Shown one piece after another: positions 12,601 to 27,600 of a stretch of 64,000 bases of DNA. Source of the stretch: Struthio camelus (lineage: Eukaryota > Chordata > Aves > Struthioniformes > Struthionidae); assembly GCF_040807025.1 (NCBI RefSeq), contig NC_090943.1, positions 1,474,356 through 1,538,355 on the forward strand, in the 5' to 3' direction. A program made the position numbers and the translations under genes. Within the stretch, counting starts at the first letter, position 1. Every line of letters begins with the position of its first letter. The notes under the pieces were generated by a model. That model was not told where the DNA came from. It made no database searches and worked only from the letters and a program-made list of their open reading frames with translations.

Positions 12601-15600
12601 GTTAAGTAGAAAATCCCTGAGAAGGCTATAGCTAGCACCTCTCCCCTACCAAGTTCCACACTCTATTCATTTCCTACTACTTGAAGTTGATTTCAGGATC
12701 TTTCTTTTGATTTTCAGACCCCTTTCCTAAATAGTTAAGTGTTTCTCTTCCAATCTCCTTTCTTCCAGCTATATACCATGGAAACAATAAATGTTTGACC
12801 CATGAGGGGGGTCTCTTGAATCCTAGCAATAATTTCCTGGGAACCAGAACTAGACTGAGGAATTTCTCTCCTAGAAGCTAAGCAGGTCTATGAAGAATTG
12901 AATTCAGAAACTAGAATGTTTCTTACTACTTTTACTACTGTGATGCCTGTGAGCCTGAACTATGGATCAAGACCCTGTTATACTGTGAACTGTACAAATA
13001 AAACAGGATCCACTTGAAGCTGAAAGGTTTGATGTAAGAAAACGGACAATATTTGGATGCAGATATATGGGGGAGCAGTGCTGGTTAGCACAGTGACCAG
13101 AGGTCTCTGTACATCATCAGCCTTATCATTGTCACACACAGCGCTAAACCAATCCAATTGTTCCTCCTATAGGCTGCTAGAAAAAAAAGAATTAATTCAG
13201 TCCTTATTTCTAAAAGCAGTTTTCCTGCAGAATTTCTTTGCCTTAAAATGATTGCTTGAACAGTTTCCTTTGGGATGGAACCTTCATTCTTGCAATACTT
13301 TCTAAATGCTGTCTAATTAGATAAAAGACACTTGGATTCTGTGCTGGTGGGGGTCTGATGTTCCTGAAAGTGAGGTCTCATTGACTTCTGGTGAGTTTGG
13401 ACAAGGGAGCGCTTTTTTAGCAGGTTAATTCTGCTCTTCTAGACAAATACTGTGTGATGGTAATGGTGGATATTCTCGTATTCTCATATGGAAGGATCCT
13501 ACAGGGCTTGATCCGACTCCTCTCTGAAGTGCTGTAAGCATATAGACACTGAAGGAGCAAGTGAGACACCTTGAACTCCCCGTTATCCAAAAAGGCACCG
13601 GGGCCTGCCTTTTTATTTCTTCAAAGCTCATGTTTTCCTGTTCTCAACAGCTGTCACAGGTGGGATCACGCTGAAAGGAAATAGCCTAGGTGAAATGAAG
13701 GTAGCATTACTATGTGAGCAAGTTATATAGAGAATGATTGGGATTGCAGGTACCCAAGAGATCCTTTTGACCTTTGTCTGATTCCCTAATGTCTGCCAAA
13801 GCACTTTGTCTTTAGTTATCTGATGCTGAACTTTTCCACACAGGGGGACAGTGTGTTCTTGGTGTAGCACGTACCCAACATGCTAGGATTTGGCCAGCTT
13901 CAGGGCTCAGTGTCAGATTTGTCTGGTTAAACTTTGATTTGCCCTTTTAAAATTTTTATTTTACAGCAGAGCTTTCTACATGTGGGTGTCTGTGTTTTTA
14001 ATGGTACCTCTATTCATGATGAGCTTTTTTCCTTCACTCATTTTTGTAAGGTACTAAAATACACTTGTTGCTTAGAGATCAGTTCTTGAGTACTATAGAT
14101 ATGCTATATAAACTAGACCTGAGTCATTAATCATCTTCTGTCTTTCTTTAATAGCTTTCACTTGTCTTAAAGCATACTGCAAATACTAATGAAGTAAAAT
14201 AATTATAGGAGATAATGTAATTATGCATTATTACATAATGTAATTATACATTAGTCTTATTTTACAGAAAAGAAGAGAGGGGACATGATCTACCCAAGAT
14301 TTTAGAAAGGCTATAAGCAGTGAAGTTGGGAGGAATGGCTGGCATTCCCTACAAGTGGGATTCTTGTGAGCTGGTGGACTGTGAAAGTCTGTAGACAATT
14401 CCAGAGCACAAGTCGGCTCACCCACAAGTTGGCATCTCAGTTAGATCAGATGAATCACAATCTAAAATTATGACCTTATTGACTATAAAAAAGCTTAAAA
14501 TGACTAGCTCAAATGTGAACACTTGCATTTTAAATGAAAGAAATTGATGAGATAACTCCTTAAACCTTTCAAAAATTTTAGGCTGTCTCTGTTTACAAGT
14601 ATATTTGGACTCATATAATAGATATAATATGTATATATTAACAGCTGAACTTAAGCTTTTGAGTTGTTGTTTGCAGAAGGTGAACAGCTTGTGTGTGTCC
14701 TGCACACTCATCTTATTTTTCAGGAACAGGTAATGTCTCGTTGCTTTTTAAACTGCTAGTCATTTAAAATAAGAAAAACTGTTGACTCCTCGTAGACGAT
14801 TTAATTATCTTCTGCAGTAGAAACTAATGATTAAGTAGGACATAGTTGATGAGAGAATTACAGGTTTTGTTTTCCTTATTTCTACTGCCTTCTGAAGGCT
14901 TATTGCAGCTTATCTGGAAGTGGTGCTAGATAGTGAACATTAACTAATGTACTCCACAAGACTGCATTTTCCTTTGCTGAGCAGCAGATCTGTCCCTGAT
15001 GTTTGTGTCGTTCTCTTTCTTCAGCCATTTCATCCCTAAGGATTCTAAAGGGCTTTTCTCACATCAGTTTTCCATCCTGAAGTACTGTTTGGAGGAGTGA
15101 CAGAGGTTGTCTGCTGAAAATAGCACTACATAAAGGCAGAACTGAGTTATCCTTGCTCGATTTTGGATGTTTTGACATGAACAGGAAGCTGCCTCTAAAT
15201 GTCCTGTGTATTTTGTATTTATTTCATTCACCACGGAAATTCACTTCCTATGCAGATTTTGAGCAGGAAATGAAGAGAATAGTGTGTTACACTTTAATTG
15301 TTAGAGCTAAAATTTGCTTAGGATACCAGAGCTAACATTCAAGTGGCAGCGTGGGTGAATACTAGGGAAATTTTAATCACAAGTCAGCACATGTAAGGTT
15401 AGGACCTTGAATTTATATCCCATTCAAAACTACAATGCCTTCCTAACATGTGAAGGGAATTTATCCTCTGTGATTCACGGAATCACAGAATGGCTGAGGT
15501 TGCAAGGGATCTTTACAGATCATCTAGTCCATTCCCTTTGCTCAAACAGGGTCACCTACAGCACATTGCACAGGATTGTGTCCAGATGGATTTTAAATCC

Positions 15601-18600
15601 AGGGAAGGAGACTCCACTGAGCAAACCCATTCCATTGTTCAGCCAGTGTAAAAAAGTCTTTCCTCATGTTCAGATGGAGCTTCCTGTGTTTAACTTTGCG
15701 CCTGTTACTTCTCATCCTATCACTAAGCACCACGGAGAAGAGTCTGGCCCCATCCTCTTGACGCCCCCCCCTTCAGATACTTGTACACATTGATCAGATC
15801 CCCCCTCAGTCTGCTCCAGGCTGAAGAGTCCCAGCTCCCTCAGCCTCTGCTCATATGACAGAGGCTGCAGTCCCTTCATCATCTTTGTGGCCCTTCACTG
15901 GACTCACTCGAGGAGCTCCATGCCTCTCTTGTACTGGGGAGCCCAGAACTGGAACCAGTACTCCAAGTGGGGCCTCACCAGGGCTGAGGAGAGGGGCAGG
16001 ATCACCTCCCTCCACCTGCTGGCAACACTCTGCCTAATGCAGCCCAGGGTACCATTGGCCTTCTTGGCCCTAAGGGCACGTTGCTGGCTCACGTTTAACT
16101 TGTTGTCCACCAGGACCCCCAGGTCCTTCTCCGCAGAGCTGCTTTCCAGCAGATCAGCCCCGAGCCTGTCCTGGTGCCTGGGGTTATTCCTCCCCAGGGG
16201 CAGGACCCTGCCCTTGCCTTGGTTGAACTTCAGGAGGTTCCTCTCTGGCCATCTCTCCATCCTGTCGCGGTCCCTCTGAATGGCAGCACAGCCTTCTGGT
16301 GTGTCAGCCACTCCTCCCAGTGTTGTATCGCCGGCAAACTTGCTGAGGGTCATTGATGAATGAGTTGAATAGGATTGGACCCAGTATTGACCCCTGGGGT
16401 ACACCAGTTCTGAGGAAAGATCTCTCCCACTCTAGCTGAATCCTCAGCAGACTTTTCTTTTCGGTTTTTGGTAATCCCATTGCTTACCCCGTCCAATCTG
16501 TAAAATTCTATTCAGATCAAAAACTGAATGGGCAGGGCTGCCCAGTATGGTAGATTGACTATGGCTTCCAGAACAGTCTCTATAGGCTGACTTTGGAAAA
16601 TATGTTTTAGGATCTGTGGTAGCTTGAATTATTCACATTAAAAGAAAGACAAATACTATGTTGTTACTGCTGTTGTATTTCCTTTTTCTTTTCTGTAGCG
16701 CTGGAGGTACTTGTGCTTCATGGAACTTCATAGTATCTCGTCTTATCTGCAGCATCTAGACGAACCTCAGAACGTTCATTCAGTTTTCTTAAAGATATCT
16801 GTAGTACTCATAGTTATGCAAATAACCAGAAAGAGCGTAAAATGAATTTAACTGAGCCAGTGGAATTTGCTGGCAGCCAGTAAAAGGAGCTTCGAGAGGC
16901 ATGCGCTGCTCGTCTCGACAGGCTCTAAGCCTCACAACTCAAATATTGCTGGTATTACTGCACACTGGTCATTTCTAGCTGCTTCCACATCCAGATTTGC
17001 TTGCCAAGAGTGAAAGTTCATAATTCCCCCATGTCAAGTGACAAGATCCCCAGCCTTCTCTGACTGCTTTGTTGATCTAGTGATGTGCTATTGCTACAAA
17101 CATCTGCAGCTTATTACGAAGTAGGACTGCATGAAGCAATAGAATTCTCTATAAAAATGAATGTGATCAACTCCTGAGTTATTTTTCTCTTTCCATGCCA
17201 CAAAACCGCCTGGTGCCACTGGATTTCAAGTATGCTGTGTGCCACACAGGTAGCGGGCACGACTTTGCGGTTCTTTGTGGGTTCGCATAGCGCGACAGCG
17301 CATCTCTGCTGTAACCTGTTTGGAGTGCTACTCATGGTGGGAAGCTGGGCCACACAGAAAGATAATCCCCATTTTCTGCATAAAGCTGTGCTATGAGGGA
17401 GACGTTCAGGAGGTGACTGCCCGTTTGTTAGCAGTGTTAAATCATCGTATTGTCTTCTCAGGCAGTGATGTCTCGCTGGCCAGCGCTGTTGTGAATTCTC
17501 CGCAGTGACCTTCGCGCGGCAGAAGGGTCTGCTTGCTGTCATGGCACGCTCTGCCAAGTCTGGGCTGAGCACTGTGGCACGGTTCACTGGCCAATGGGTT
17601 ACAGCTATTTGAATCATACCACTCTTAAATTCAGTCATTTCATTGGCCGTAGTCTTCATCCCCTCTTTACTGGGAACAACCAGCAGGCAGCTGTACCTGG
17701 GGAAGGGTGAAGTCTGTTTTTCTTTTTCTTTTTTTGGAGGGAGGCGGGAGTGTAATTTGTTTTTTGAACACTGTTCAAGCTGCTATTTCAGCTTGCTGTT
17801 TGTTCAAGAAATCAATTGGAATGAAATAGCTGAGTTAGCAGTGATTCCAGACAGGTGTTTTTCCCCAGCTGAGCTTGTAAGATGGAGGCTGATGGCAGTT
17901 ATATGGGTGCAAATTTTGTTGAAGCCGGTGTCAGATGACTGTAGGCATTCAAAAGCAGCGGTTGGGAAGGTGGTCCTCGGGGCTTATGGCAGAAAACAGG
18001 AGTAGTTCTTCTGAAGCTCTCTATTTTAACGCTCTTTACTCTTAGGGATTTGCCAAGACGTGTGTATGTATGCACGCACACATGTTCACTTTCTGGATCT
18101 GTACAGACCAGCCCAGCACAAATCCGTTACCCCTTGAAAAGAAAGCATTATCATTTTGCCTAAGTTTAGCTGGAGGGAAAGCAAGAAAATTACTATCCTT
18201 GTTACATGCCAGAGCATTTTCCAGCTTTTTTCCTCTTACTGATCTGGGCTGTAAGTGTTTCAAAATAGGAAAAAAGTTGAGGGGCAAGAGGGAGAGTTGA
18301 ATAAAGTCACCGTGGTGATCTTGGTTGGTCTTACTCTTCTTCTTGGGAACGTTGTGGAAGGTACATCCGTTTCTGTGTGTGTTCTTGAGTCTTGGGTAGA
18401 AATTATCCTCAGCAGGATTTAGTTTGTTCATGTATAGGGCATATGTACGTTGCATGCTGTTCTCGGTGTCATAGTTTCTGAGCTAACTGGTGTACTGGAG
18501 GGCATAGCTCCATACGGATTAATTTATCTCCTTTCAGCGGAGAGGCTCCTTCAGATGTGTCTCCTTCACTGCTTGAGACTTGTTGCAGGATATGAAACGA

Positions 18601-21600
18601 CTTCTGCTACTGCTCTGTTTTCAGTCTGATTTTCAGTGAACTTATAAGCCTTGAGTTTTCACATTTACTAAAATGATGCTAAGCAAGCCAAGGAAGGCTT
18701 TCTTCCAATGGAGAGAGTCTATGTCTTAATGGCAAGCCACTGCTGAGCCCTCAGTTCCACTTGTTCTCTACCCTCCCTTAAAGTATCTGTTCAGTACAGT
18801 CAAGTCATTCAGCTTTTCTCCTATGTCAGTCATGATCTGAAATATGTTGCACTCACCTGTAGGTAAAATAATTCCCATTTTATTTTGGGCTGGGTTTTAG
18901 GGCAGATGTTTCAGGCTGAAGTGGCTCTGCCTAAGCAGCTGCAGAGTGTGAAAACTTTTGCCTGCTGGGTATCTGAGCCAGGCGACTCACTTGAGAAACT
19001 TCCAAAAATGTTTTGTTTAATGTAATGCTTAGCTGCAGTTTAGCAGGATTTTCATTGGTGGTGCCTGGACTTGATCCCTGCCCTCATGTTCTGATCTTGT
19101 TTTGCTGCCTGGTTATTACTGAGTGTATTGCAATGGTGTTCAGAGTCCTTCCTTTTGAAGGATTGCACCTCTTTGTGCTAGATGCTGTAGAGACTCTTAG
19201 AGGGGTTCTGTCCCAACCCTGGGAAGCATAAAGATAACTTAGTGGTGATCTACAATGGCTATGTGTCAGAAAAGCATGCAGCTTTACAGAAATGTTAACA
19301 TCTGTCCAAAGATGTTGGCAGCCCGCACCTCATCAAAGATTACTATTGTATGAGAGGGGACATGGCTAGAAGCAGTGAGCAGAGTTTCCTGGCCTTGACT
19401 CTAGAGTGTGTGGTTGCTGCTTAATTTGTGTTCTTCCATACCTTTTCATTAATGATCTCATTTTCATTTCTGGCTCTGTTTTCTCTAGAGAAATATTTCC
19501 ATACTTGGTTGTAGTGATTGGCCTAGAGAACGTGTTGGTTCTCACCAAGTCTGTTGTCTCTACGCCTGTTGACCTGGAAGTGAAGCTACGCATTGCCCAA
19601 GGTATACAGCCTGCTCTGGAAAAACCTTGAAAGAGAGAGAGAGAGAAAATCAGGGGTAACCTAAGAACTTGGAGATGGGAATATATTAATATTAATTCTG
19701 GCCTGCGCAAGAAACCAGGACGGCGTGTGTTGAATTGGATTGGGAATTATATTCTGATAGTCTCTTTGTACTGTTTTTCTGTTAATTTCAAGAATTAATT
19801 TAAGACTATAATTGTGGGCACAGCTTTTTAAGATTCTTGAATGAAACAAATTTAAAAAAGTGTTAGGGAAGCTGCATCCTCTTGGTATAGATATTTAGTA
19901 CGTTGTCCTCTCGTGTCGTGAATAAATGCAGTCCATAGGTCACAGGAAGTTCCACAGAGATTGTGACAAAATATCTTCTTTAGTATAGAAACGCTCTGCA
20001 ATTGCATAAGGATTTGAGTATGCTCAAGCCATGTATAAATGTAGTTTGCAAATTAAAAAAATATATATCTCTAAACATCAGAGAATAGAGACTCTGGAAT
20101 GATCACCATTGAACACAAAAATCTACCTGGTTTTTAAAAATTCCATGTAATTTCTATCCTGGTAGAAAATGGGGCTCAAAAAATCAGCAGACTCTTAAAC
20201 TTCTGAATCCCTGTACTGTACCCTTAAACTGCTTGAATTAGGACAGTTTTGTGAGCTGAGAGAGTCATCCTGAGCTCCCTTTATAGTTAATGATAGTGGT
20301 CTCCAGGCCATTTAATTGGCTTAAAAATAGGCATCCGTTTAGGTTAGATCAGTTGTAGCTTGAAAATACCTTTTTTTGGTCTGTTAAGTATAGTTATCTA
20401 ATTCTAAAAAAGAGGAATCCGGTGAGGAGTCCTTAGTGCTTTCCTCATGTTCGTTTTCTAGTGAACAGTCTCCTTTGACCGATCTTTGCGTGTTCTTTCT
20501 CTAGGCTTGAGCAATGAGAGCTGGTCAATTATGAAGAACATGGCCACGGAACTTGGGATCATCTTGATTGGCTATTTCACCCTTGTCCCAGCCATCCAGG
20601 TGAGCATGGTTGATCAGTTTGAACGTGGATAGATGTGCAGGACAGAGGTGTGCAGTCACTGCAAGAATGCAATACAGAGTATTCTGCTATGTCGCCTCTG
20701 ATGGCAACAGTCTTCAGCTGTTGAAGAGCGCACGACTGCCTCTCAGGGCTTTGCGCAAGGAAGTGAGGAAGCTTATGTCTCACTGCAGCTACGGGGGAAT
20801 CTTTGATTCCTTGCCTTCTCTTCACAGCTTCTATCCAAGGCTTCAGACACTGCAGGAACTTTAGGCTTACAGTGCTGCTTGGGGGTATCACACTGGTGTA
20901 ACTGAGAAGGCTTAGAGAAATGCGAAAGGGAACTGGTAGGTACTTGATGTCAAGGTAGTGACAAATGCAGGACCAAACCTGGGCCTCTCACACCTGTGCT
21001 TTAACCTTGGATTGCTTCCTCTTGAAGAGACAGAATGCTATTAAAGTGACAAGTGTGCCTTTCCCTCTGAGTCAGCCTTGACTAGTGTCAGAGTGCTTCT
21101 GGCAGGATCTGTAGTGGAAGAAACATCTCTAAACTGAAAACTGAACACTTAGAGTCGGATTTATGAAGGGAGAGGTCTTGTTTGCAGCATTCTGCTTAAC
21201 CTTCAACTCACTTCTAAGACTAAGTTTTACCTTATTTATCTTTAGAGTAGGCTGTTTGTTGGTCTTTCAGGGGCTGTAGACAGCATATTTTTGGTAGCTG
21301 ATGGTCATCTCTTGTCTGCCATTTTATCCTCCCTGAAAAGGAGGAGGAAGCCCTGGACTGAGTGTCTTGACTCTGACTTGTGGCAGTATGTTCCTGTGTG
21401 CTCTCACACGCAGCACAACTGTGGCCTGCTTGTCCTGGAGCAATGGGAGTCTGCGTTCAGCAGGGCCCTGAGCGGTTCAGATGAACTGCCATATTTCTGT
21501 GCCTTTACTATATCTTTAATCATAGAACTGCAGCTGTCCAGTTGTGCTGCTTCCCAGTGTTGTGCATTGGCAGTGGCCTACCTCCCACGGAGGTCTGCAA

Positions 21601-24600
21601 AATGAGGAACTCGAGTGTATTCAGATTAATATGAAGGCGCTCGTCAACGTCAGGCTTAATGTGGTGCCAGGAGTCTCTCTCTTCCCTTGGGAGCCACCAA
21701 AGAAAAGGCAACGGTGCAGGAACTAACTGCTGCCCCTCTAGCACACAGAAACCGACAGAGAGGGCTCTAGCACACAGAAACCGACAGAGAGGGCTCCTTG
21801 CTCAGGAATCAGGTCCCTGTCTAAGTTCGGTCAATGCCAGGCACTTGCTTACATTTCCCTGTGGCAGTTGCTTGCATGCCAGCAGAATCATCTCGGGGCC
21901 CTCTCTGAACTGTAGGCTGCCGCTTGGGCCTTTTGTAGTTCTGAGCAGATCCAGCAAACTGTAGGTAGTGCAGTGAGGTGACTGACATCCTGGAGCCTTA
22001 TTCCTCACAACCAGTGTGTAAGTGTTGCGATATCAGTAGTAATGGTGCTGTAGTCTAAGGATATATGCAAAGTGGGTTTTATGGGAAGAAGAAGGTGATT
22101 TTATTTTTCAAGGCTGGTTATAACTAGAACCAGGAACCTTGTCCGTTTTTTTGTGTTTGTTTCTTGGTCTAATGAAAGATACTATCCGACCCAACAAACC
22201 TTGCTTTCTGGGTCTTAGCAGACTTAACTAAGACTACTTAGCAGACCTAAGTAATAGAACAAGAAATTCATCATCATCACTTTTTTCCTTCTACATGGCA
22301 CTCTGAGACAGTGCCATGCTGCTCTTTCTCTTGAATTGCTCAGCTTAATCTTTCCTCTAGTTCCTCTGCACCTAAGAATCCACTGTCTTTAAGGCTTGTG
22401 TATAAAGAGAAGCTACTGCACAGTGAGCTGGGTGTGAATTTAGAGCACAGTAGCTGCTTCACAATCGAGGCTCATATGCACTGAGAAGTTAGTGCTCAGT
22501 CAGCTAGCTATTCTGTGCTAACCTGTGTAGGCAGTCTTAATGCTCAGTAAGTGCAGTGTGGCTCACCTTCGTCACAGAGAGGCCAGGGTTATGTTACAAA
22601 ATTTTCTTAGTATGGTTGTGTGAAATGGGGGTGTGGGGAGTAGGCTTTTGGAGACATTTCTGTTAGGATAGCTACGTCTTCAACCAGGCTTTGCTGCCAT
22701 CGCAGAGAGTTTATGATGGTGTGAAAGGAAGGTGTTACTGTCTTGTCAGAGACCTTCCAGTTGGCATGTTCTGTATCTACAGCAGAGGTTGCTGCAGTGT
22801 GGACAAGCCTTCTAGGAGATCTGCATGATAGATTAATGCAGGATAGATAGTACACTGCAAATTTATGCCCTGGTTTACTGCCTGTTAGCGATTGCTGAAT
22901 CTGGTAGCCCAACCAGGCTGCCAGAATCCCAGGCTCCCAGTTCTACCCAGTAGTGAAGCTGAGCATGTGTTTCCAGTAGGCACACACACAAATACACATA
23001 AACACGCACAGTTGGCCACACAGATCAACACAAACAGAAACACTGAGTACTTACACAAGCACAAACAGCACTAAAGGCCTCATCCTGTTGCCTCTCTGGC
23101 TGATGGGGTGAAGGCCCATTAGCGGGAGATGTATACATATATACAGTGTGGATCTCCCAGCAGCAGGGCTTAGACGCTTGGTCCGTCTTGTAGCTAGCCC
23201 TGGATCTTCTCTCTACCCAGTCGCCTCCTGCATCCCATAATGTGTCCCATACCCTGTAGACAGTAACTCCTCTCACTCTGTGAGGTGAGCCAGAGAGCCT
23301 CTCCTGTGGACTCATGGTGATGGGTGTCACCCCAGGGTGGGACAGCCCTGGGAGGAGCTGGGGCAGGGGCTTGTGTGTCTGCCTGCTGTTGTGCCTCTGC
23401 CCTCCTTCCTGTGTGTGGAGATGAGCTTTTTAGCACATAACACTGCCCAGTGCCTTTCCTGTATGGATGCTCTTATTCCAGCCTAAAAATGTCTTTGTGT
23501 GGGTTAGCTAATGCCCTTTATAAGTAGATGGAAAAACAACGTAGTGCTGAATGTCTGCTCAGAGAATGAGAGTGCACAGTCTGTTCAGGGCTTTTTCACC
23601 AGGTTGACAAGTCTGTAGGTTTTTATGACCATGGTTATCACTATTTCTGCTTCATAGGTGGGTGAACTGAAACCTCAAGGTGAAATGGTCTATCGGGGTC
23701 ATGCTTTTGGGTCTGTGTAGCACTGAAAATAGCATCAAGGTCTTCTGCCTCTCAGTTTGCTACTTTGTGCATTGAACTGTCCTTTTTTCAGGACAGTGCT
23801 TGCTGAATTGCATCAGGAAGTTTACACCACTGACAACTGCTTTCTGATCCTTGATCAGACAGAGGTTGTGCCGCCTCAGCCAGATGAACAGGAGAAGAGC
23901 TGCCTAGACAAATCCTCACTATGTCTTCCGCGTCAGCTCTGCTGCCATACTTTAGGGAGATATCCGCCTGTTGTCTCTGGAGAGTTCTGGTAGGCACAGT
24001 CAGTAAGCCAAGGCAGGAGCACCTGAGCATCTACACAGTTGAAGGCTCCTTTGGGACTTGCTAGGTGGCTAACTGGCCACCTGTGACCTACATGAACGGG
24101 AGTGGGCTGCACATATCCTTGACTTAGTATTGGGGGTATCACTGTTAGAGACTGCAGATAGAAGTGTGTTATAATCTGAGAAGATTCAGATTGAATTGAA
24201 GCGTTGCAGGCCGAACTTCACAGTTCTCAAGTTAAACCAACCGAGTTAGCTTTATTTTCAGATATCAGAGTAAGACCATATTTTGGAGCTGATGGTGAAA
24301 ACTGCAGAGGTTGTTCAGCTGACATGAACCACGCTTTGGGTGTAAACTAAACTCATTGATACAGCGTGTTAGCACCTTTTCCTGCCTCTGTTTTGCTGCT
24401 GCACTGCTTGACTTCAGGAGGTGCAATGAAGTGAAATTTGACAGTATCTGTGAAGTGAGCTTAGTGCCAGCAGTCCTATCTTGTGGATACCGCTGAGACA
24501 GTTCACTTTCTTTTTGCACTTTGCAATAGAGGAGCTTGCAGAGGGTACTGATTACAATGGATGAAGGAGTGTGATAAAATGCTCAGGGATAAACTGGGAA

Positions 24601-27600
24601 TGTAACTGTGTCAGTAGAGCAATGGGAAAAACTGACACTATACCCTGCACCCACGTGTTATCTTTATTAAAGTACTCTTGCTCATTAAAGTACTTGGATA
24701 CATGTGGTGACACCCTTTCTCTGCTCTCTGTGTGATCCTGTCTTTCTCTGGATGCTTGCTTCTTCCAAAGGAAGACTCTTGCGGTGATGCTGCCTTTAAA
24801 AGACTGGCGGCTGCTCTGCTGGAATCTGGTGTGCGCCTGTTATCTCTGTCCCCGAGAGTGAAGGACACTGTACAGATAACGTTCTCTGCTAGTGTTGCAG
24901 AGTCCGAGGCATCCTTGAGATAGAGAGTGAGGCTGCGTAAATCTGGCAGGGACCTTTGCTCCATGTTGTCAGTGGGAGCAGTACAGTGCTCAAGAAAAAC
25001 AGATGAGAGGAAGCATTTCTTTGGTGGAGGTTGTTGTCTGCCCCAAGGGCTGGAGTGGGCCTTCTGCTTTTTCTCAGTTACTCCATGGCTGTGCAACTCC
25101 TTTAGCAAAGGGAATTGTCTATTTTCAGTAGCTCTCCTTGTCCTAAAATAGAGATTGGCTTGAGATGAGAATTGCATACTCAGTTTAAATCTCCACTCCC
25201 ACAACTGTGAGCAGGAATGAAATCCTCTTGGCCTGTGTGGCAGGTTGATAGAGACCCCCATTCTCCTGGTGCTGTGGCAATGTTGATGGCTCTGAGATGC
25301 TGCAGAAGTGTGTGCTGAGTGCTCGCACTGTTTTCCATCTCATACCCACAATCTTATTCTGAAGTTCACACTCTGAGAGCCCATTCCTCTCTCACTGATA
25401 TCAGTTAGGGTTTTGCCACGTGGTGTGCAGTATCCATGTATAAGAAGATTTCCAGGGCAAGCACTCCCATTTCAGATGGTTCTAATCCTAAGTCGAATAA
25501 GAGGAAGTATTAACAGAATTAATCTCTGCATATGCAGAGCCTGCCATTTGTGGAGTCTGTGTTTGCTGGGGTACAGTTGAAATCCAGATAGATATTACTT
25601 CCCTGAGGGAGGAACCTGTGTTGTGTTTTCATCCCCTCACTTCTAAAACCTGCAGCCATATTTTGGGGAAGGAACTAAACCTGATCAGAAGCTGCTGCTT
25701 TGTGCTGTTGTTGCTGGGAGGTTTTGGAGACGAGAGAGGCAACTGACCTGGTGGATTATATCATTTTGTGCTACGCTAATCTTTAAATTCCAGGCCGTTG
25801 ATAGCTTGTGGTTCAAGAACAATTTGGACAGCATGGGGAGGCTTCAAGGTTTGGTCGGAGGTTTTGGATAACCTTTTGTGTTATCTTGGACTCTTCTCAT
25901 TTCACTGTGCTTATACTGGCCTCTGGCCTTATTCAAGAAGCTGGGGCAGATATAGAAAGAAAGGAGACAAAAGAAGGGATTCTTTCTGGCGCCTCTCCTT
26001 GCTCTTAGGTGGATGCGTTCTGGCTTATTCTGCGTGCGGGGAGAACGCCTGGGGCGCCAGCTGCAGGCAGGCAGTGAACCACAGTGGGTATTTGCCAGGG
26101 CTGCTCTGCATGTGAGGGGTCTTTTGATCTCTTGTTTAGCCTAAGGTTTTTACTTGCGCTTATGTTTCCCTTTCTTGATCTTTCCATGTTTACCAGATCT
26201 TTTCTGGGTCCTGACAGGTCCTAACAGGAATTTGTACCCCTGAGGGAGATAAAACTTCTCAAAAAGACCTGAATTTTTTGTTGCTGTGAAGTTTGAAATG
26301 TTGCGTGGGAGAGGGGAAGACACTTGGCACTAACGGGGATTGGAAGAGTGTGTTTGTTTTGTAGGGAGGATCTGGAAGTTGACTTGTGTTTCTGTTGCTG
26401 GTCATATTTGCTGTAGTTTTCCTTTAATCCTTGTTTCTATAATGGCACCTACTGGGGAAAGTGGAGCGTTACAGGGAAGTTTGGAAACATCAGCTCTTGG
26501 AAATGTTGTTTCCTATATACTTGGTGTGTAGAGATCTCTTAGAAAGGGCATGTGACTTTCCTTCCAGGAGTATAGGACTGAAAAATGTCAGCTAATGTTT
26601 GTTTGTTGGGCAGTGTGATTTGCACAGAAATGGTTTAGTTGGGACCCTGGAGAATGGCTACAAGCAGGAGCCACAAGTAAACAAAGGTACAGTGGCTTCA
26701 GTGGCCTCTCTTGGCCAGACAATGATTGACTGTACACAGTTACTGAGCTCCCCATATTCCTGGAGGAATTTTAAATTAGGGGTGAGGTTTACTGATAAAG
26801 TGGAGACTGTCACTGTTGGAGGCGGTTTAGTCCTGTGATTTAAACACAGGGGCAGGAGCCTGGGAGTTCTGGCTCCAAGCCTGCCGCTGCTTTGTGAACT
26901 GGTAAAATGTCCTCTGTCTGCTTTTCCCATAATGCTTTGATATTTTATGGCTAAGAAGAGCAAAGAATGTGCATATGAATAAATACGCTCTTGAATTCTC
27001 AAATGGATGTTTTTAAACGCTATCCTCTTGACTGTTACAAAATATTGATAATAAGAATTGTCATAAGATATACTGAGGCCTGCACTCTGGGCAATATTTT
27101 GCTGAGTTGTTCTTTTTCTGAAGTTGAAATATTTACTGTTATCTCAGCAGCTGCCATAGCTAATAAATGTGTGCTGTCTGCAGGAGTTCTGCCTCTTTGC
27201 TGTGGTTGGCCTGGTGTCTGACTTCTTTCTGCAGATGTTTTTCTTCACTACTGTGCTGTCCATCGACATTCGCCGTATGGAGGTAAGGAAGGGCAGAGAA
27301 CATAGGCTCTTGCCTTGGATTTTTCTGCTCTGCTACTGTAGAATGCTTTAAGGGTAGCTTACTGGCTGATTTTCAGTCTTACACAGCTCAGCCTTCTCTA
27401 TTTGTAAGTTCCAGGGCAATTCTAGCTTGGTTACACATAGACAGCAGTGTGGACAGGACACTTGAGGGCACAAGACACTCTTGGATACATAAACAGGCCA
27501 ATGTTGAGTGTACGGTCTCTGGAAGAAGGCACGGTCACAAACAGGTCCAGTCGTCCGGGCAAAAAGGAGAATGAGTGCCAGAGAGAAACCGGGCCAGATT

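Noticed and set aside
17265..17290. tRNA-like B-box (GGTTCGCAT)
   Set aside because: The B-box match is incomplete, and no A box or cloverleaf can be drawn around it.
24638..25261. 207-codon minus-strand open frame in a SCAP intron
   Set aside because: No domain, codon pattern or splice context supports it, and it lies wholly within an intron.
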